Assembly: GCA_002862805.1 (NCBI GenBank)
Contig: PKEA01000087.1
Span: forward strand, 1 to 64,000
Reading direction: 5' to 3'
DNA: 64,000 nucleotides
Source of the DNA: Flavobacteriaceae bacterium
GTDB lineage: Bacteria > Bacteroidota > Bacteroidia > Flavobacteriales > Flavobacteriaceae
The notes beneath the pieces are model-generated. The model was not told the origin of the DNA. It did not search any database and worked only from the letters and a program-made list of their open reading frames with translations. Positions 43,694 through 53,147 of this stretch are shown in pieces (within the stretch, counting starts at the first letter, position 1; each line of letters opens with the position of its first letter). The translations under genes were made by a program, and so were the position numbers.

Positions 43694-43721
43694 ATGCCTC
43701 AAGGAAACTTGGGGCTTTTTT
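43694..43721 (+). terminator. Terminator after the aminotransferase gene
   Basis: Arms GCCTCAAG (43696-43703) and CTTGGGGC (43708-43715), followed by a T-run. Confidence 0.7.
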
Positions 43722-43776
43722 ATACAACTATTTTTAGAGTCCTTACCATTTAATTCCCAAAGTAAACAACACAACA

Positions 43777-44943
43777 ATGAACAAAAAAATACTACTATTA
43801 GGATCAGGAGAATTAGGAAAAGAATTTGTAATTGCAGCACAACGAATCGGTCAAACGGTTATTGCAGTTGACAGTTATGAAAATGCTCCAGCAATGCAAG
43901 TTGCACACGGTTTTGAAGTAATTAACATGCTAGACGGAGCCGAATTAGACAGAATTGTAGCAAAACACAATCCTGATTTTATAGTTCCTGAAATTGAAGC
44001 TATTCGCACCGAACGTTTTTATGATTATGAAAAACAAGGAATTACTGTCGTTCCTTCTGCGAAAGCGGCTAATTTCACCATGAATCGAAAAGCTATTCGT
44101 GATTTAGCGGCGAAAGATTTAGGTCTACGCACTGCAAATTATCGTTACGCAACAACAGCCGAAGAATTGCAAAAAGCTGTTGAAGTTGTTGGAATACCAT
44201 GTGTAGTAAAACCTTTGATGAGTTCTTCTGGAAAAGGGCAATCTACTATAAAAACTACTGAAGACATTACAAAAGCTTGGAATTATGCCGTTGAAGGTTC
44301 ACGTGGTGATGTAGTAGAGGTAATTGTAGAGGCATTTGTAAATTTTCATTCGGAAATTACTTTATTAACCGTTACTCAAAATAATAATCCTACACTGTTT
44401 TGCGCACCAATTGGTCACAGACAAGAACGAGGAGATTATCAAGAAAGTTGGCAACCAGCTAGAGTTTCTGATAAAGATTTAGAAGAATCACAAGATATGG
44501 CAAGAAAAGTTACAGAAGCACTTGGTGGAGCCGGACTTTTTGGGGTGGAGTTTTTCTTAACTAATGAAGGTGTGTATTTTTCTGAATTATCACCAAGACC
44601 TCATGATACTGGAATGGTAACACTCGCAAATACACAAAATTTTAACGAGTTTGAATTGCATTTACGTGCAATTTTAAGTTTACCAATTTCTGAAATTACT
44701 TTAGAAAAAAATGGTGCAAGTGCGGTTATATTAGCCTCTGAAAACTCTAATAACCCTACATTTACAGGAGTTGAAAATGTAGCATGCTTACCAAAAACCG
44801 ATTTTAGATTATTTGGAAAACCAACCTCAAGACCGTACAGAAGAATGGGAGTTGTCTTAACGAACGACAATTTAGAAACTTCTATCGAAGAAATTGTGGA
44901 AAGAGCAAAAGAAACTACTAAATTGGTAACTGTTAATTCATAA
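43777..44943 (+). CDS. purT: Formate-dependent phosphoribosylglycinamide formyltransferase
   Basis: A 388-residue ATP-grasp enzyme that formylates GAR in purine synthesis using formate and [23 protein letters not shown] is the N-terminal Rossmann motif and [19 protein letters not shown] the ATP-binding loop. [20 protein letters not shown], then PHDTGMVT, are the ATP-grasp metal and substrate motifs. The length matches E. coli PurT (392). A Crp/Fnr-type gene begins at its very stop codon. Confidence 0.97.
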   Translation: MNKKILLLGSGELGKEFVIAAQRIGQTVIAVDSYENAPAMQVAHGFEVINMLDGAELDRIVAKHNPDFIVPEIEAIRTERFYDYEKQGITVVPSAKAANFTMNRKAIRDLAAKDLGLRTANYRYATTAEELQKAVEVVGIPCVVKPLMSSSGKGQSTIKTTEDITKAWNYAVEGSRGDVVEVIVEAFVNFHSEITLLTVTQNNNPTLFCAPIGHRQERGDYQESWQPARVSDKDLEESQDMARKVTEALGGAGLFGVEFFLTNEGVYFSELSPRPHDTGMVTLANTQNFNEFELHLRAILSLPISEITLEKNGASAVILASENSNNPTFTGVENVACLPKTDFRLFGKPTSRPYRRMGVVLTNDNLETSIEEIVERAKETTKLVTVNS

Positions 44944-45519
44944 ATGGCATTAATTCTTCAAAATATAGAAAAAATAGTTTCTCTTTCTGATTTGGAAAAG
45001 GAAACTATTTTATCTAAAATTGAAATCAAACATTATAAAGCAAAAACAGTTTTATTAAACGCCGGAGAAATTTGTAAACATTCCTATTTTGTAAACTCAG
45101 GAATTTTAAGAAGTTTTAATATCAATGATAATATAGTAGAACACGTATTGCAATTTGCTTGTGAAGGTTGGTGGATTGGAGACATGTATAGCCTAATAAC
45201 CCAAAAACCTGGTAATCTTTATGTTGAAGTAAATGAAGATGCTGAAGTCGTTTTACTCTCTAAAGAAAATCAAGAAGAATTGTTTCAAGAAATTCCAAAA
45301 CTAGAACGCTTTTTTAGAATTTTAACCGAAAACTCATTGGTTGCAAATCAAGAGCGATTAATGGACAACTTGAGTTTATCGGCTGAAGAGCGATTTGAAA
45401 AATTCTGTACTAAATATCCAAGTTTAATTCAAAAAGTACCTCAAAAACAAATTGCTTCTTATATTGGTGTAACACCAGAATTTTTTAGCAAAATGAAGGC
45501 TAAAATACTCAAAAAATAA
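44944..45519 (+). CDS. Crp/Fnr-family transcriptional regulator
   Basis: A 191-residue protein with a cyclic-nucleotide-binding-like domain (KTVLLNAGEICKHSYFVNSG, then GWWIGDMYSLI) and a short C-terminal winged helix (PQKQIASYIGVTPEFFSKMK). The effector-binding loop lacks the canonical RExAA arginine, so cAMP binding is not expected. No cysteine cluster is present for an Fe-S centre. This is the common Bacteroidota Crp/Fnr subgroup of unknown ligand. The ATG abuts the purT stop (TAAATG), so the two are translated together. It converges with pldA, leaving two bases between their stop codons. Confidence 0.9.
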   Translation: MALILQNIEKIVSLSDLEKETILSKIEIKHYKAKTVLLNAGEICKHSYFVNSGILRSFNINDNIVEHVLQFACEGWWIGDMYSLITQKPGNLYVEVNEDAEVVLLSKENQEELFQEIPKLERFFRILTENSLVANQERLMDNLSLSAEERFEKFCTKYPSLIQKVPQKQIASYIGVTPEFFSKMKAKILKK

Positions 45520-45521
45520 CA

Positions 45522-46406
45522 TTACCAATTAGCAAAAGACACACCAATTCCGACAGTAGTTTGGCTTACATTGTAATCAATTAATGTTTCTCCATAACCA
45601 TGAAATGCTTGTAAATGTCCTCTTAAATGTCCATGAATAGGGAAAATATAATTTAACTGTATATTTCCATTTTTAAAAGTACTAAAAGAATGCGACATAA
45701 TGGTATATACTTCATGTCGGCCAAAATTAGTTCCTATTTCTAATTCTCCATCACCAATATATCTAGTAATTCCTGGATTTTCATCTTCCGAATCAGGCAC
45801 ACGATACCAAGGCCTAAAATTTACACTCCAATTTTCGTACTCATAACCTATATTTAATATAATTCTATTCCAACTTCTAGAAGTTGGAATATCCTTCCCA
45901 TTAGATTGATGATTTAAAATAATTCCAAAAGTTCTTAATTTTCCTTTAAAAAAATCAATTTGCAATGGAAAATTTAAAATTATTTCAGGCTCATAATTTA
46001 ACTCTCTAAATGCTCTAGAAAGCTTTTTATTATAAACTTGCCAATGCGCCTTTTGGGTAAACCCCATCCACAAATCACCAGTTCCAAAAAACATATCTTG
46101 GATTAATTTACTTTTAAAGCTAATTTGAAATTTAGCTTCAATATTATTAAAAAGATTATTTTCTTTAACAGCAAAATCTCCACTTTCAGTAAACGGCACT
46201 TGGTTACTCTTATTAGACCAACGAGCTGCTGTAAAATAAACAGGTTTATAAGAAACAAAGCGAAAAGTTCCTTTTTTATCAATACTATCTAATTCCCATT
46301 TTTGAGACATACTTTTTTTAATAATTATATTATTAAAATCAACTTGTGAAAAAGAAATGTTAGATGAAAAAAATATTATTAGAACTATTGTAGTTAAATA
46401 TTTCAT
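45522..46406 (-). CDS. pldA: Outer-membrane phospholipase A (OMPLA)
   Basis: A 294-residue protein with signal peptide ending NISFSQ, followed by a 12-strand-type beta-barrel pattern ending in an aromatic residue (GVSFANW). The catalytic triad is spaced exactly as in E. coli OMPLA: NHQSNG gives H166 and S168, and SRSWNR gives N180. The enzyme hydrolyses phospholipids misplaced in the outer leaflet. A TAAATTTG box (46425-46432, minus) lies 18 bases upstream. Confidence 0.92.
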   Translation of the reverse strand: MKYLTTIVLIIFFSSNISFSQVDFNNIIIKKSMSQKWELDSIDKKGTFRFVSYKPVYFTAARWSNKSNQVPFTESGDFAVKENNLFNNIEAKFQISFKSKLIQDMFFGTGDLWMGFTQKAHWQVYNKKLSRAFRELNYEPEIILNFPLQIDFFKGKLRTFGIILNHQSNGKDIPTSRSWNRIILNIGYEYENWSVNFRPWYRVPDSEDENPGITRYIGDGELEIGTNFGRHEVYTIMSHSFSTFKNGNIQLNYIFPIHGHLRGHLQAFHGYGETLIDYNVSQTTVGIGVSFANW

Positions 46407-46424
46407 TTTAAAGTTTTAATACTG

Positions 46425-46432
46425 CAAATTTA
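46425..46432 (-). promoter_or_regulatory. Promoter box of pldA
   Basis: TAAATTTG on the minus strand, 18 bases before the pldA ATG. Confidence 0.5.
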
Positions 46433-46524
46433 ATACTTTCTAAATGGCTTTTATTCAATATAATTAAAAACAAATTATTCATATTTCTTAATCTAGGTTA
46501 AGTGCTCTTACCTTACTCATGACG

Positions 46525-46532
46525 TAAATTTG
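46525..46532 (+). promoter_or_regulatory. Promoter box of the pirin gene
   Basis: TAAATTTG, 30 bases before the pirin ATG, divergent from the pldA box. Confidence 0.5.
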
Positions 46533-46562
46533 CATCATAATAATTACTAAATTTATATCATT

Positions 46563-47279
46563 ATGAAAAATTCAGTTATACATAAAGCAAACACAAGAGG
46601 AAATGCAAATCACGGTTGGTTAAATGCTTATCATAGTTTTAGCTTTGCGAGTTGGTACAATGCCGAAAGAGTTCAGTTTGGTGCTTTACGTGTTTTAAAC
46701 GATGATACAATCGCTGCAGGAATGGGTTTTGGAACACATCCTCATGATAATATGGAGATTATTACAATTCCATTAGAAGGCGATTTAGCACATAAAGACA
46801 GTATGGGAAATACTGCAACTATAAAAACAGGCGATGTGCAAGTTATGAGTGCCGGAACAGGAATTCAACATTCTGAATTCAATCCAAATCATAATCAACA
46901 AACGAAGTTATTCCAAATTTGGTTGTTTCCAAAAACAAGAAATGTAGAACCGCGTTACCAACAAATAACTTTAGACAAATCATTACAAAAAAATAATTTT
47001 GCTCAAATATTATCACCAAATTCAAATGATGAAGGTGTTTGGATTCATCAAGATGCTTGGTTTTATTTAAGTGATTTTGACGCTGGTTTTTCTAAAAAAC
47101 TTTCGCTTCAAAAAGAAGGGAACGGTTTTTATATTATGAATATTGAAGGAGAAATTGAAGTAAATGGTGAAGTTTTGGAAAGAAGAGATGCAATTGGAGT
47201 TTGGGAAACTTCTGAAATTGAAATTAAAGCCAACTCTGATTCTAAATTTTTAATAATGGAAATTCCTATGAATCAATAA
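46563..47279 (+). CDS. Pirin family protein
   Basis: A 238-residue bicupin. The N-terminal domain has SFSFASWYNAERVQFGALRV and the metal-binding block GTHPHDNMEIITIPLEGDLA ... GTGIQHSEFN, with the three histidines and glutamate of pirins such as E. coli YhhW. Several pirins have quercetin dioxygenase activity and others act as redox-linked regulators; function here is open. It is followed after ten bases by an NADPH-dependent FMN reductase-like gene, a pairing that fits a stress or redox role. Confidence 0.94.
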   Translation: MKNSVIHKANTRGNANHGWLNAYHSFSFASWYNAERVQFGALRVLNDDTIAAGMGFGTHPHDNMEIITIPLEGDLAHKDSMGNTATIKTGDVQVMSAGTGIQHSEFNPNHNQQTKLFQIWLFPKTRNVEPRYQQITLDKSLQKNNFAQILSPNSNDEGVWIHQDAWFYLSDFDAGFSKKLSLQKEGNGFYIMNIEGEIEVNGEVLERRDAIGVWETSEIEIKANSDSKFLIMEIPMNQ

Positions 47280-47289
47280 ATACAAAAAA

Positions 47290-47820
47290 ATGACTAAAAA
47301 AATAATTGCCTTTGGTGGTTCATCAAGTAGAAACTCAATCAATAAACAACTAGCTACATATGCTGCTCATCAATTTAAAAATGTTGAAATCAAAATTTTA
47401 GATTTAAATGATTATGAAATGCCTATTTTTTCTGTAGATAAAGAAAAAGAAAACGGAATACATAATTTGGCAACTGATTTTTATACAAAAATTGGAAGTG
47501 CTGATTTATTAATTATTTCTTTGGCAGAACACAATGGTGCTTATTCTTCTGCATTTAAAAATATTTTAGATTGGACTTCAAGAATTAACGGAAAAGTTTT
47601 TCAAGGAAAAAAAATGTTATTAATGGCAACTTCTCCTGGTGCTCGTGGTGGACAATCGGTTTTAGACATTGCAAAAGATAGGTTTCCAAGACATGATGCT
47701 CATTTAGTTGGCACATTTTCTTTACCAAGTTTTTATGAAAATTTTGACGAAACAAACGGTATTATTAATTCTGATTTAAAAAATGAATTATTGGAAATCG
47801 TAAAAACTATTGATTTATAA
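47290..47820 (+). CDS. NAD(P)H-dependent FMN reductase family protein
   Basis: A 176-residue flavodoxin-like protein. IIAFGGSSSRNSINKQLATY is the phosphate-binding loop for FMN, and SLAEHNGAYSSAFKNILDWT is the second conserved motif of the NADPH-dependent FMN reductase family (PF03358). It probably reduces quinones, azo dyes or flavins in the cytosol. It is likely co-transcribed with the pirin gene, ten bases upstream. The promoter of fabD begins within its last codons. Confidence 0.92.
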   Translation: MTKKIIAFGGSSSRNSINKQLATYAAHQFKNVEIKILDLNDYEMPIFSVDKEKENGIHNLATDFYTKIGSADLLIISLAEHNGAYSSAFKNILDWTSRINGKVFQGKKMLLMATSPGARGGQSVLDIAKDRFPRHDAHLVGTFSLPSFYENFDETNGIINSDLKNELLEIVKTIDL

Positions 47821-47837
47821 TAAAAATGCTATTTTTG
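47810..47837 (+). promoter_or_regulatory. Promoter of fabD
   Basis: TTG (47810-47812), 17 bases, TATTTTTG (47830-47837), a full consensus match with the optimal spacer. The leader to the ATG at 47896 is about 50 bases. Confidence 0.6.
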
Positions 47838-47895
47838 CATTGGTTTCGAGCTTATCTTTTAAACTCATAACCCATTAAACTTTTAAACTTAAATC

Positions 47896-48771
47896 ATGAA
47901 AGCATACATATTTCCAGGTCAAGGCGCTCAATTCTCAGGAATGGGTAAAGACTTATATGAAAACTCATCTTTAGCACAAGAATTATTCGAAAAAGCGAAT
48001 GACATTTTAGGTTTCCGTATTACAGACATAATGTTTGAAGGAACTGCTGAACAATTAAAAGAAACGAAGGTTACACAACCTGCAGTATTTTTACATTCGG
48101 TAATTTTAGCAAAAACACTTGGTGAAGATTTTAAACCAGAAATGGTGGCTGGACATTCATTAGGCGAATTTTCTGCTTTAGTTGCTAACGGAGCTTTATC
48201 ATTTGAAGACGGATTAAAATTAGTTTCTCAACGTGCTTTAGCAATGCAAAAAGCATGTGAAATTAAACCTTCAACAATGGCCGCTGTTTTAAACCTTGAC
48301 GATAAAATTGTTGAAGATATTTGTGCTTCAATTGATGGTGTTGTTGTGGCTGCAAATTATAACTGTCCAGGTCAATTAGTAATTTCTGGAGAATACAAAG
48401 CAGTTGAAGAAGCTTGTGAAAAAATGAAAGAAGCTGGAGCAAAAAGAGCTTTAATTTTACCTGTTGGAGGAGCATTTCATTCACCAATGATGGAACCAGC
48501 AAGAGAGGAACTAGCAGCTGCAATTGAAGCAACAACTTTCTCTACTCCAATTTGTCCGGTTTATCAAAACGTAACGGCAACTGCTGTTTCTGATGCTGAA
48601 GAAATTAAGAAAAACTTAATCATTCAATTAACTGCTCCGGTAAAATGGACACAATCTGTTCAGCAAATGATTGCTGATGGAGCAACTAGCTTTACAGAAG
48701 TTGGACCAGGAAAAGTATTAGTTGGATTGGTTGGAAAAATCAATAAAGAAGCAGAAACATTTTCGGCTTAA
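47896..48771 (+). CDS. fabD: Malonyl-CoA:ACP transacylase
   Basis: A 291-residue cytosolic enzyme of type II fatty-acid synthesis that moves malonyl from CoA to acyl carrier protein. IFPGQGAQFSGMGKDLYENS is the N-terminal signature. VAGHSLGEFSALVA carries the active-site Ser88 next to His87, and GGAFHSPMMEPA the catalytic histidine near residue 200. TEVGPGKVLVGLV closes the domain. The length is normal. It is monocistronic, with its own promoter and terminator. Confidence 0.97.
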   Translation: MKAYIFPGQGAQFSGMGKDLYENSSLAQELFEKANDILGFRITDIMFEGTAEQLKETKVTQPAVFLHSVILAKTLGEDFKPEMVAGHSLGEFSALVANGALSFEDGLKLVSQRALAMQKACEIKPSTMAAVLNLDDKIVEDICASIDGVVVAANYNCPGQLVISGEYKAVEEACEKMKEAGAKRALILPVGGAFHSPMMEPAREELAAAIEATTFSTPICPVYQNVTATAVSDAEEIKKNLIIQLTAPVKWTQSVQQMIADGATSFTEVGPGKVLVGLVGKINKEAETFSA

Positions 48772-48784
48772 TCTATACAATTTA

Positions 48785-48822
48785 CAAAAAGCCTCATACA
48801 TAAAAATATGAGGTTTTTTTTT
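48785..48822 (+). terminator. Terminator after fabD
   Basis: Arms CCTCATA (48792-48798) and TATGAGG (48807-48813), followed by a run of nine T residues. Confidence 0.75.
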
Positions 48823-48839
48823 ATTTTTACAAATCTCAC

Positions 48840-49517
48840 ATGGAAAATATTAAAGCTTTCTTTAACCAACTCAATTGTGCTAAAGTTATCTCAAATGAAA
48901 TTGACTATTCTAAATATGTTGCTTTAGATCTATCTTCAAATAATTCTGAATTAGGTAAACATAAATTAGAAACAGCTCAAGATTATGAAAAGTTTATTCA
49001 AAATCATTTAGATACCAACAATGCGCAAATAGCATATGGTGGTTATAAAGAAACCCGAAATTTATATAAGCGTAGTACTGTTTTTAAAAATGAAGTTTCA
49101 GATGAGCGCAACATTCATATAGGCATAGATTTATGGATTAATGAAGCTGCTCCAATATATGCTGCTTTAGATGGTAAAATTCACAGTTTTCAAAACAATA
49201 CAGCACTTGGTGATTATGGACCGGTAATTATTTTGGAACATACTATTGATGGATTTACATTTCATACTTTATATGGGCATTTAAGTGAAGAGAGCTTGTT
49301 TGAAAAAGAAGTTGGACAAATTGTAAAAAAAGGAGAACAAATAGGAAATCTTGGTTTACCACCAATTAATGGCGATTACGCACCTCATTTACACTTTCAA
49401 ATTATTATTGACATGGAAGACAAAAAAGGAGATTATGCAGGCGTTTGTAGTATGAACACTTTGGATTTCTATTCAAAAAATTGCCCTGATCCTAATTGGT
49501 TATTGAAAATCTATTAA
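48840..49517 (+). CDS. M23-family (LytM-type) metallopeptidase
   Basis: A 225-residue protein. The zinc site is H93-x3-D97 (NIHIGIDLW) with HLHF at 183-186 as the HxH motif, as in peptidoglycan DD-endopeptidases. LEHTIDGFTFHTLYGHLSE holds the other conserved histidine. The N-terminus has no signal peptide or membrane helix, which is unusual for a peptidoglycan hydrolase. Either it stays in the cytosol and acts on another substrate, or export is by an unseen route. Single gene between fabD and galE. Confidence 0.9.
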   Translation: MENIKAFFNQLNCAKVISNEIDYSKYVALDLSSNNSELGKHKLETAQDYEKFIQNHLDTNNAQIAYGGYKETRNLYKRSTVFKNEVSDERNIHIGIDLWINEAAPIYAALDGKIHSFQNNTALGDYGPVIILEHTIDGFTFHTLYGHLSEESLFEKEVGQIVKKGEQIGNLGLPPINGDYAPHLHFQIIIDMEDKKGDYAGVCSMNTLDFYSKNCPDPNWLLKIY

Positions 49518-49520
49518 ACA

Positions 49521-49551
49521 AAAAATGCTTTCAAATTGAAAGCATTTTTAA
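49521..49551. terminator. Bidirectional terminator between the M23 peptidase gene and galE
   Basis: Arms AAAAATGCTTTC (49521-49532) and GAAAGCATTTTT (49538-49549). Confidence 0.83.
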
Positions 49552-50565
49552 TTATCTTCTAATCTTTTGTTCCCATTTCCAAGCACTTGCTAACGCTTCT
49601 TCTAAAGAAGATTGTGCTTTCCAACCAAGAACGTCATTTGCTTTGTCAGTATTGGCATAAGCTTCGGTGATATCACCTTCTCTTCTACCCACAATTTTGT
49701 AATTTAATTTTTGATTGGATACTTTTTCAAAAGTATTGATAACTTCTAAAACCGAACTTCCCGTTCCTGTACCAAGATTAAAAGTTTCAACCTTTTCACT
49801 ATTTTCTTTATTTAACAACCGTTTTAGTGCCACAACATGTGCTTTTGCTAAATCGACTACGTGAATATAATCTCGAATTGCAGTTCCATCTGAGGTAGGA
49901 TAATCTTTTCCAAAAACAGATAATTCCTTTCGGAAACCCATTGCCGTTTGTGTTATAAATGGAACTAGATTTTGTGGTGTTCCAATAGGTAATTCGCCAA
50001 TTTCAGCAGATGAATGCGCGCCAATTGGATTAAAATAACGTAACAAAATAGAATTCACATTGGTAACTTTAGCTACATCTGTAATAATTTCTTCCCCTAT
50101 TTGCTTAGTATTTCCGTAAGGAGACATTGCCGGTTGAATTGATGCATTTTCAGTTATTGGCATTTTTTCGGCTTGACCATAAACTGTACAAGATGAACTG
50201 AAAATAAAATGAGCTTGCGGTAATTTTGTTAATTCTTGTAAAAGATAAACTAATGAATTAATGTTATTCTCATAGTACAACAAAGGATTTTCAACACTTT
50301 CACCAACAGCTTTTGAAGCCGCAAAATGAATCACTCCAGCCAAATCATTATGTCTAGAGAAAAAATCCTGAACCATAGATTTCTCACGTAAATCTAACTT
50401 TTCAAAAATTGGTTTTTTTCCAGTAATGTTAAAAATTCCTTCTAAAACATCAATAGAAGAATTGGATAAATTGTCAATAGCTATTACTTCAAAACCTTCA
50501 TTTTGTAATTCTACTACTGTGTGCGAACCTATAAAACCTAATCCTCCTGTTACTAGTATTTTCAT
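49552..50565 (-). CDS. galE: UDP-glucose 4-epimerase
   Basis: A 337-residue short-chain dehydrogenase/reductase-type enzyme. ILVTGGLGFIGSHTVVEL is the NAD-binding loop and SSSCTVYGQAE is next to the catalytic serine. SPYGNTKQIGEEI holds the YxxxK pair, and LLRYFNPIGAH and GREGDITEAYA are the GalE-specific blocks. It interconverts UDP-glucose and UDP-galactose (or the N-acetyl forms). It lies 58 bases downstream of the DegT-type aminotransferase; together they probably serve surface polysaccharide synthesis. The short spacer has AT-rich repeats of ATTCGAAAA. Confidence 0.95.
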   Translation of the reverse strand: MKILVTGGLGFIGSHTVVELQNEGFEVIAIDNLSNSSIDVLEGIFNITGKKPIFEKLDLREKSMVQDFFSRHNDLAGVIHFAASKAVGESVENPLLYYENNINSLVYLLQELTKLPQAHFIFSSSCTVYGQAEKMPITENASIQPAMSPYGNTKQIGEEIITDVAKVTNVNSILLRYFNPIGAHSSAEIGELPIGTPQNLVPFITQTAMGFRKELSVFGKDYPTSDGTAIRDYIHVVDLAKAHVVALKRLLNKENSEKVETFNLGTGTGSSVLEVINTFEKVSNQKLNYKIVGRREGDITEAYANTDKANDVLGWKAQSSLEEALASAWKWEQKIRR

Positions 50566-50623
50566 TTTTTTAGTTTTTCGATTATTTGATTATTCGAAAA
50601 ATTCGAAAAATCTAAAAATCGAA

Positions 50624-51751
50624 TTAAACAAATTCTAAAACAGAATCTGTAATAAATTTAATTTGTTCATCATCTAATTCAGTATGCATTGGTAATGCAA
50701 TAACTTCTTTACATAATTGATTTGTTACTGGAAAATCTGCTTCATTATATCTTGTGTCAGCGTATGCTTTTTGACTGTGCAATGGAATTGGATAATAAAT
50801 AGCGCAAGGAATTTCTTTACTTTGTAAATGAGCTAATAAACCATCACGTTTTCCATTTGTAATTCGAATTACATATTGATGAAAAACATGACAATCGCAA
50901 GCTTCACAAATTGTTGGCGCAACAATATTAGGGTTTACACCTAAAGCTGTTGAATATTTTCTAGCAGCATCTTGACGCGCTTTATTATATTCATCTAAAC
51001 GAGATAATTTTGCTTTTAAAACTCCAGCTTGTATACTGTCTAAACGCGAATTTACCCCAACAACATCATGATGATATCTTTCATACATTCCGTGGTTTAC
51101 AATTCCTCTTAATGTATGTGCTAATTTATCGTCATTTGTAAAGATTGCTCCACCATCTCCATAACAACCCAAATTTTTTGACGGAAAGAATGAAGTTGCA
51201 CCTACATGACCGATAGTTCCAACTTTAGTTTTTGAACCGTCTTTTGAAGTATAATTTGCTCCAATGGCTTGTGCATTATCTTCAATAACATATAAATTAT
51301 GTTCGTTCGCAATTTCCATAATCGCGTCCATATTGGCTGCACGTCCAAATAAATGAACAGGAACAATTGCTTTCGTTTTTGGAGTAATTGCTTTTTTAAT
51401 TGCTTCAAGCGAAATGTTCATATTATTCATATCAACATCTACTAAAACAGGAGTCAATTGTAATAAAGCAATTACTTCAACAGTTGCTGCAAAAGTAAAA
51501 TCGGCAGTAATTACTTCATCGCCAGGTTGTAAATCCAAACCCATCATTGCAATTTGTAAAGCATCGGTACCATTAGCACAAGGTATTACATGCTTAACCC
51601 CTAAATATTTTTCTAAATCGGCCTGAAATTGATGAACTAAAGGTCCGTTTATATATGTATTTGTATCTAAAACTTCTTGAATTGAAGCATTCACTTCGTC
51701 TTTTATTTTTTCGTATTGACTTTTTAGGTCAACCATTTGTAGTTTTCTCAT
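50624..51751 (-). CDS. DegT/DnrJ/EryC1/StrS-family sugar aminotransferase
   Basis: A 375-residue PLP enzyme that aminates nucleotide-linked ketosugars. IPCANGTDALQIAMMGLD is the cofactor-binding start and AIVPVHLFGRAANMDAI follows. VIEDNAQAIGA contains the aspartate that holds the PLP nitrogen. FFPSKNLGCYGDGGAIFTND contains the PLP-binding lysine of SxxK-type. The sequence resembles WbpE/WlbC-like enzymes making 3-amino-uronic acid sugars, but the substrate is not certain. The first ATG (51751) fits the TACTTTTG box at 51772-51779 (minus). Confidence 0.93.
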   Translation of the reverse strand: MRKLQMVDLKSQYEKIKDEVNASIQEVLDTNTYINGPLVHQFQADLEKYLGVKHVIPCANGTDALQIAMMGLDLQPGDEVITADFTFAATVEVIALLQLTPVLVDVDMNNMNISLEAIKKAITPKTKAIVPVHLFGRAANMDAIMEIANEHNLYVIEDNAQAIGANYTSKDGSKTKVGTIGHVGATSFFPSKNLGCYGDGGAIFTNDDKLAHTLRGIVNHGMYERYHHDVVGVNSRLDSIQAGVLKAKLSRLDEYNKARQDAARKYSTALGVNPNIVAPTICEACDCHVFHQYVIRITNGKRDGLLAHLQSKEIPCAIYYPIPLHSQKAYADTRYNEADFPVTNQLCKEVIALPMHTELDDEQIKFITDSVLEFV

Positions 51752-51771
51752 TTGAATAAAATTAAGTACAA

Positions 51772-51779
51772 CAAAAGTA
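51772..51779 (-). promoter_or_regulatory. Promoter box of the DegT-galE genes
   Basis: TACTTTTG on the minus strand, 20 bases before the aminotransferase ATG. Confidence 0.45.
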
Positions 51780-51847
51780 AGAAATTATGCTGTATAATTT
51801 AATAATCACCAAAAGAAACGTATTTTTAACTCCTCAAAAAAAAGGAA

Positions 51848-53095
51848 ATGTTTTTCATCTACAATATTATATCAATTATTGCTTCTCAAATAGTAAAAAT
51901 TTTGGCATTTTTTAGCCCAAAAATGAAACTTTTTGTGAATGGCAGAAAAATAGTTTTTTCAACTTTACAAAGTAAAATTAGCCCTTCTGATAAAACGATT
52001 TGGTTTCATGCAGCTTCTTTAGGTGAATATGAGCAAGGATTGCCTGTTATTGAAAAGGTTAAAATTAAATATCCTTCTCATAAAATAATTGTCACTTTCT
52101 TTTCTCCTTCTGGATATGAAGTTCGAAAAAACAATACGGTTGCTGATGTTACCGTTTACTTGCCTTTAGACACAAAGTCAAATGCAAAAGAATTCATTAA
52201 ATTAGCACATCCAGAAATGGTCTTTTTTATTAAATATGAATTTTGGCCGAATTACTTAAACGAGTTAAAAAAGCAACAAATAAAAACCTATTTAATTTCG
52301 GGAATTTTTAGAGAAAATCAAATGTTCTTTAAATGGTATGGTTCATTTTATAGAAAGGCTTTAAAAACTTTTGATTATTTTTTTGTTCAGAATGAAAAAT
52401 CAAAAAAACTCATTCAAAGTATTGGCTTTACCAATGTGAAAATTTCTGGTGACACTCGTTTTGACAGAGTTGTTGCAATTTTAGAACGAGATAATTCATT
52501 AGACTTTATTGAAGAATTTAAAGACAATAAAACAACTATCGTTATAGGAAGTTCTTGGCCAAAAGACGAAAGTTTATTAATTGATTACATTAATAATTCT
52601 TCTGAAAATGTGAAATTTATTATTGCACCGCATAATATTAAACAGGAGCAGATTGACTCACTTTATAAACAAATTAAAATAAGTAAATTCAAATATTCTG
52701 ATTATTCTATAGAAACATTAAGAAAACCAAATTTAAAAAACTATCAAGTTTTCATCATAGACACCATTGGTATTTTAACCAAAATATATTCGTATGGAGA
52801 CATTGCTTATGTTGGTGGTGGATTTGGAAATCCTGGTGTTCATAATATTTTAGAACCAGCCACTTTTGGTTTACCAATTGTTATTGGGCCAAATTATTCC
52901 CATTTTGCGGAAGCTACAGCTTTAGTCAATATAGAAGGCTGTATTTCTATTCAAAATCAGACACAATTAAATGAAGCTTTTAATTTATTACTTCAAAATG
53001 AAGACGAGCGAATTGAAAAAGGACATATTTGCAGCACTTTTGTTCAAATGAATAAAGGAGCAACTGACAAAATAATAAATCATCTTAATCATTAA
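51848..53095 (+). CDS. waaA: 3-deoxy-D-manno-octulosonic acid (Kdo) transferase
   Basis: A 415-residue inner-membrane-associated glycosyltransferase that adds Kdo to lipid A precursors. The N-terminal hydrophobic anchor (FFIYNIISIIASQIVKILAF) is followed by IWFHAASLGEYEQGLPVIEK, the strongly conserved WaaA motif, then VFFIKYEFWPNYL. The C-terminal nucleotide-sugar domain has VIGSSWPKDE, IAYVGGGFGNPGVHNILEPA and FGLPIVIGPNYSHF. This shows that the organism makes Kdo-containing lipid A. Single gene, divergent from the DegT gene. Confidence 0.96.
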   Translation: MFFIYNIISIIASQIVKILAFFSPKMKLFVNGRKIVFSTLQSKISPSDKTIWFHAASLGEYEQGLPVIEKVKIKYPSHKIIVTFFSPSGYEVRKNNTVADVTVYLPLDTKSNAKEFIKLAHPEMVFFIKYEFWPNYLNELKKQQIKTYLISGIFRENQMFFKWYGSFYRKALKTFDYFFVQNEKSKKLIQSIGFTNVKISGDTRFDRVVAILERDNSLDFIEEFKDNKTTIVIGSSWPKDESLLIDYINNSSENVKFIIAPHNIKQEQIDSLYKQIKISKFKYSDYSIETLRKPNLKNYQVFIIDTIGILTKIYSYGDIAYVGGGFGNPGVHNILEPATFGLPIVIGPNYSHFAEATALVNIEGCISIQNQTQLNEAFNLLLQNEDERIEKGHICSTFVQMNKGATDKIINHLNH

Positions 53096-53147
53096 ATAAA
53101 CATACAATTTTTAAGTAAATTGCACACTTTATAAAACCTTTAAACTT

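Noticed and set aside
50566..50623. Repeats of ATTCGAAAA between galE and the DegT gene as a regulatory site
   Set aside because: The spacer is short and AT-rich, and the repeats are too simple to support a specific function.
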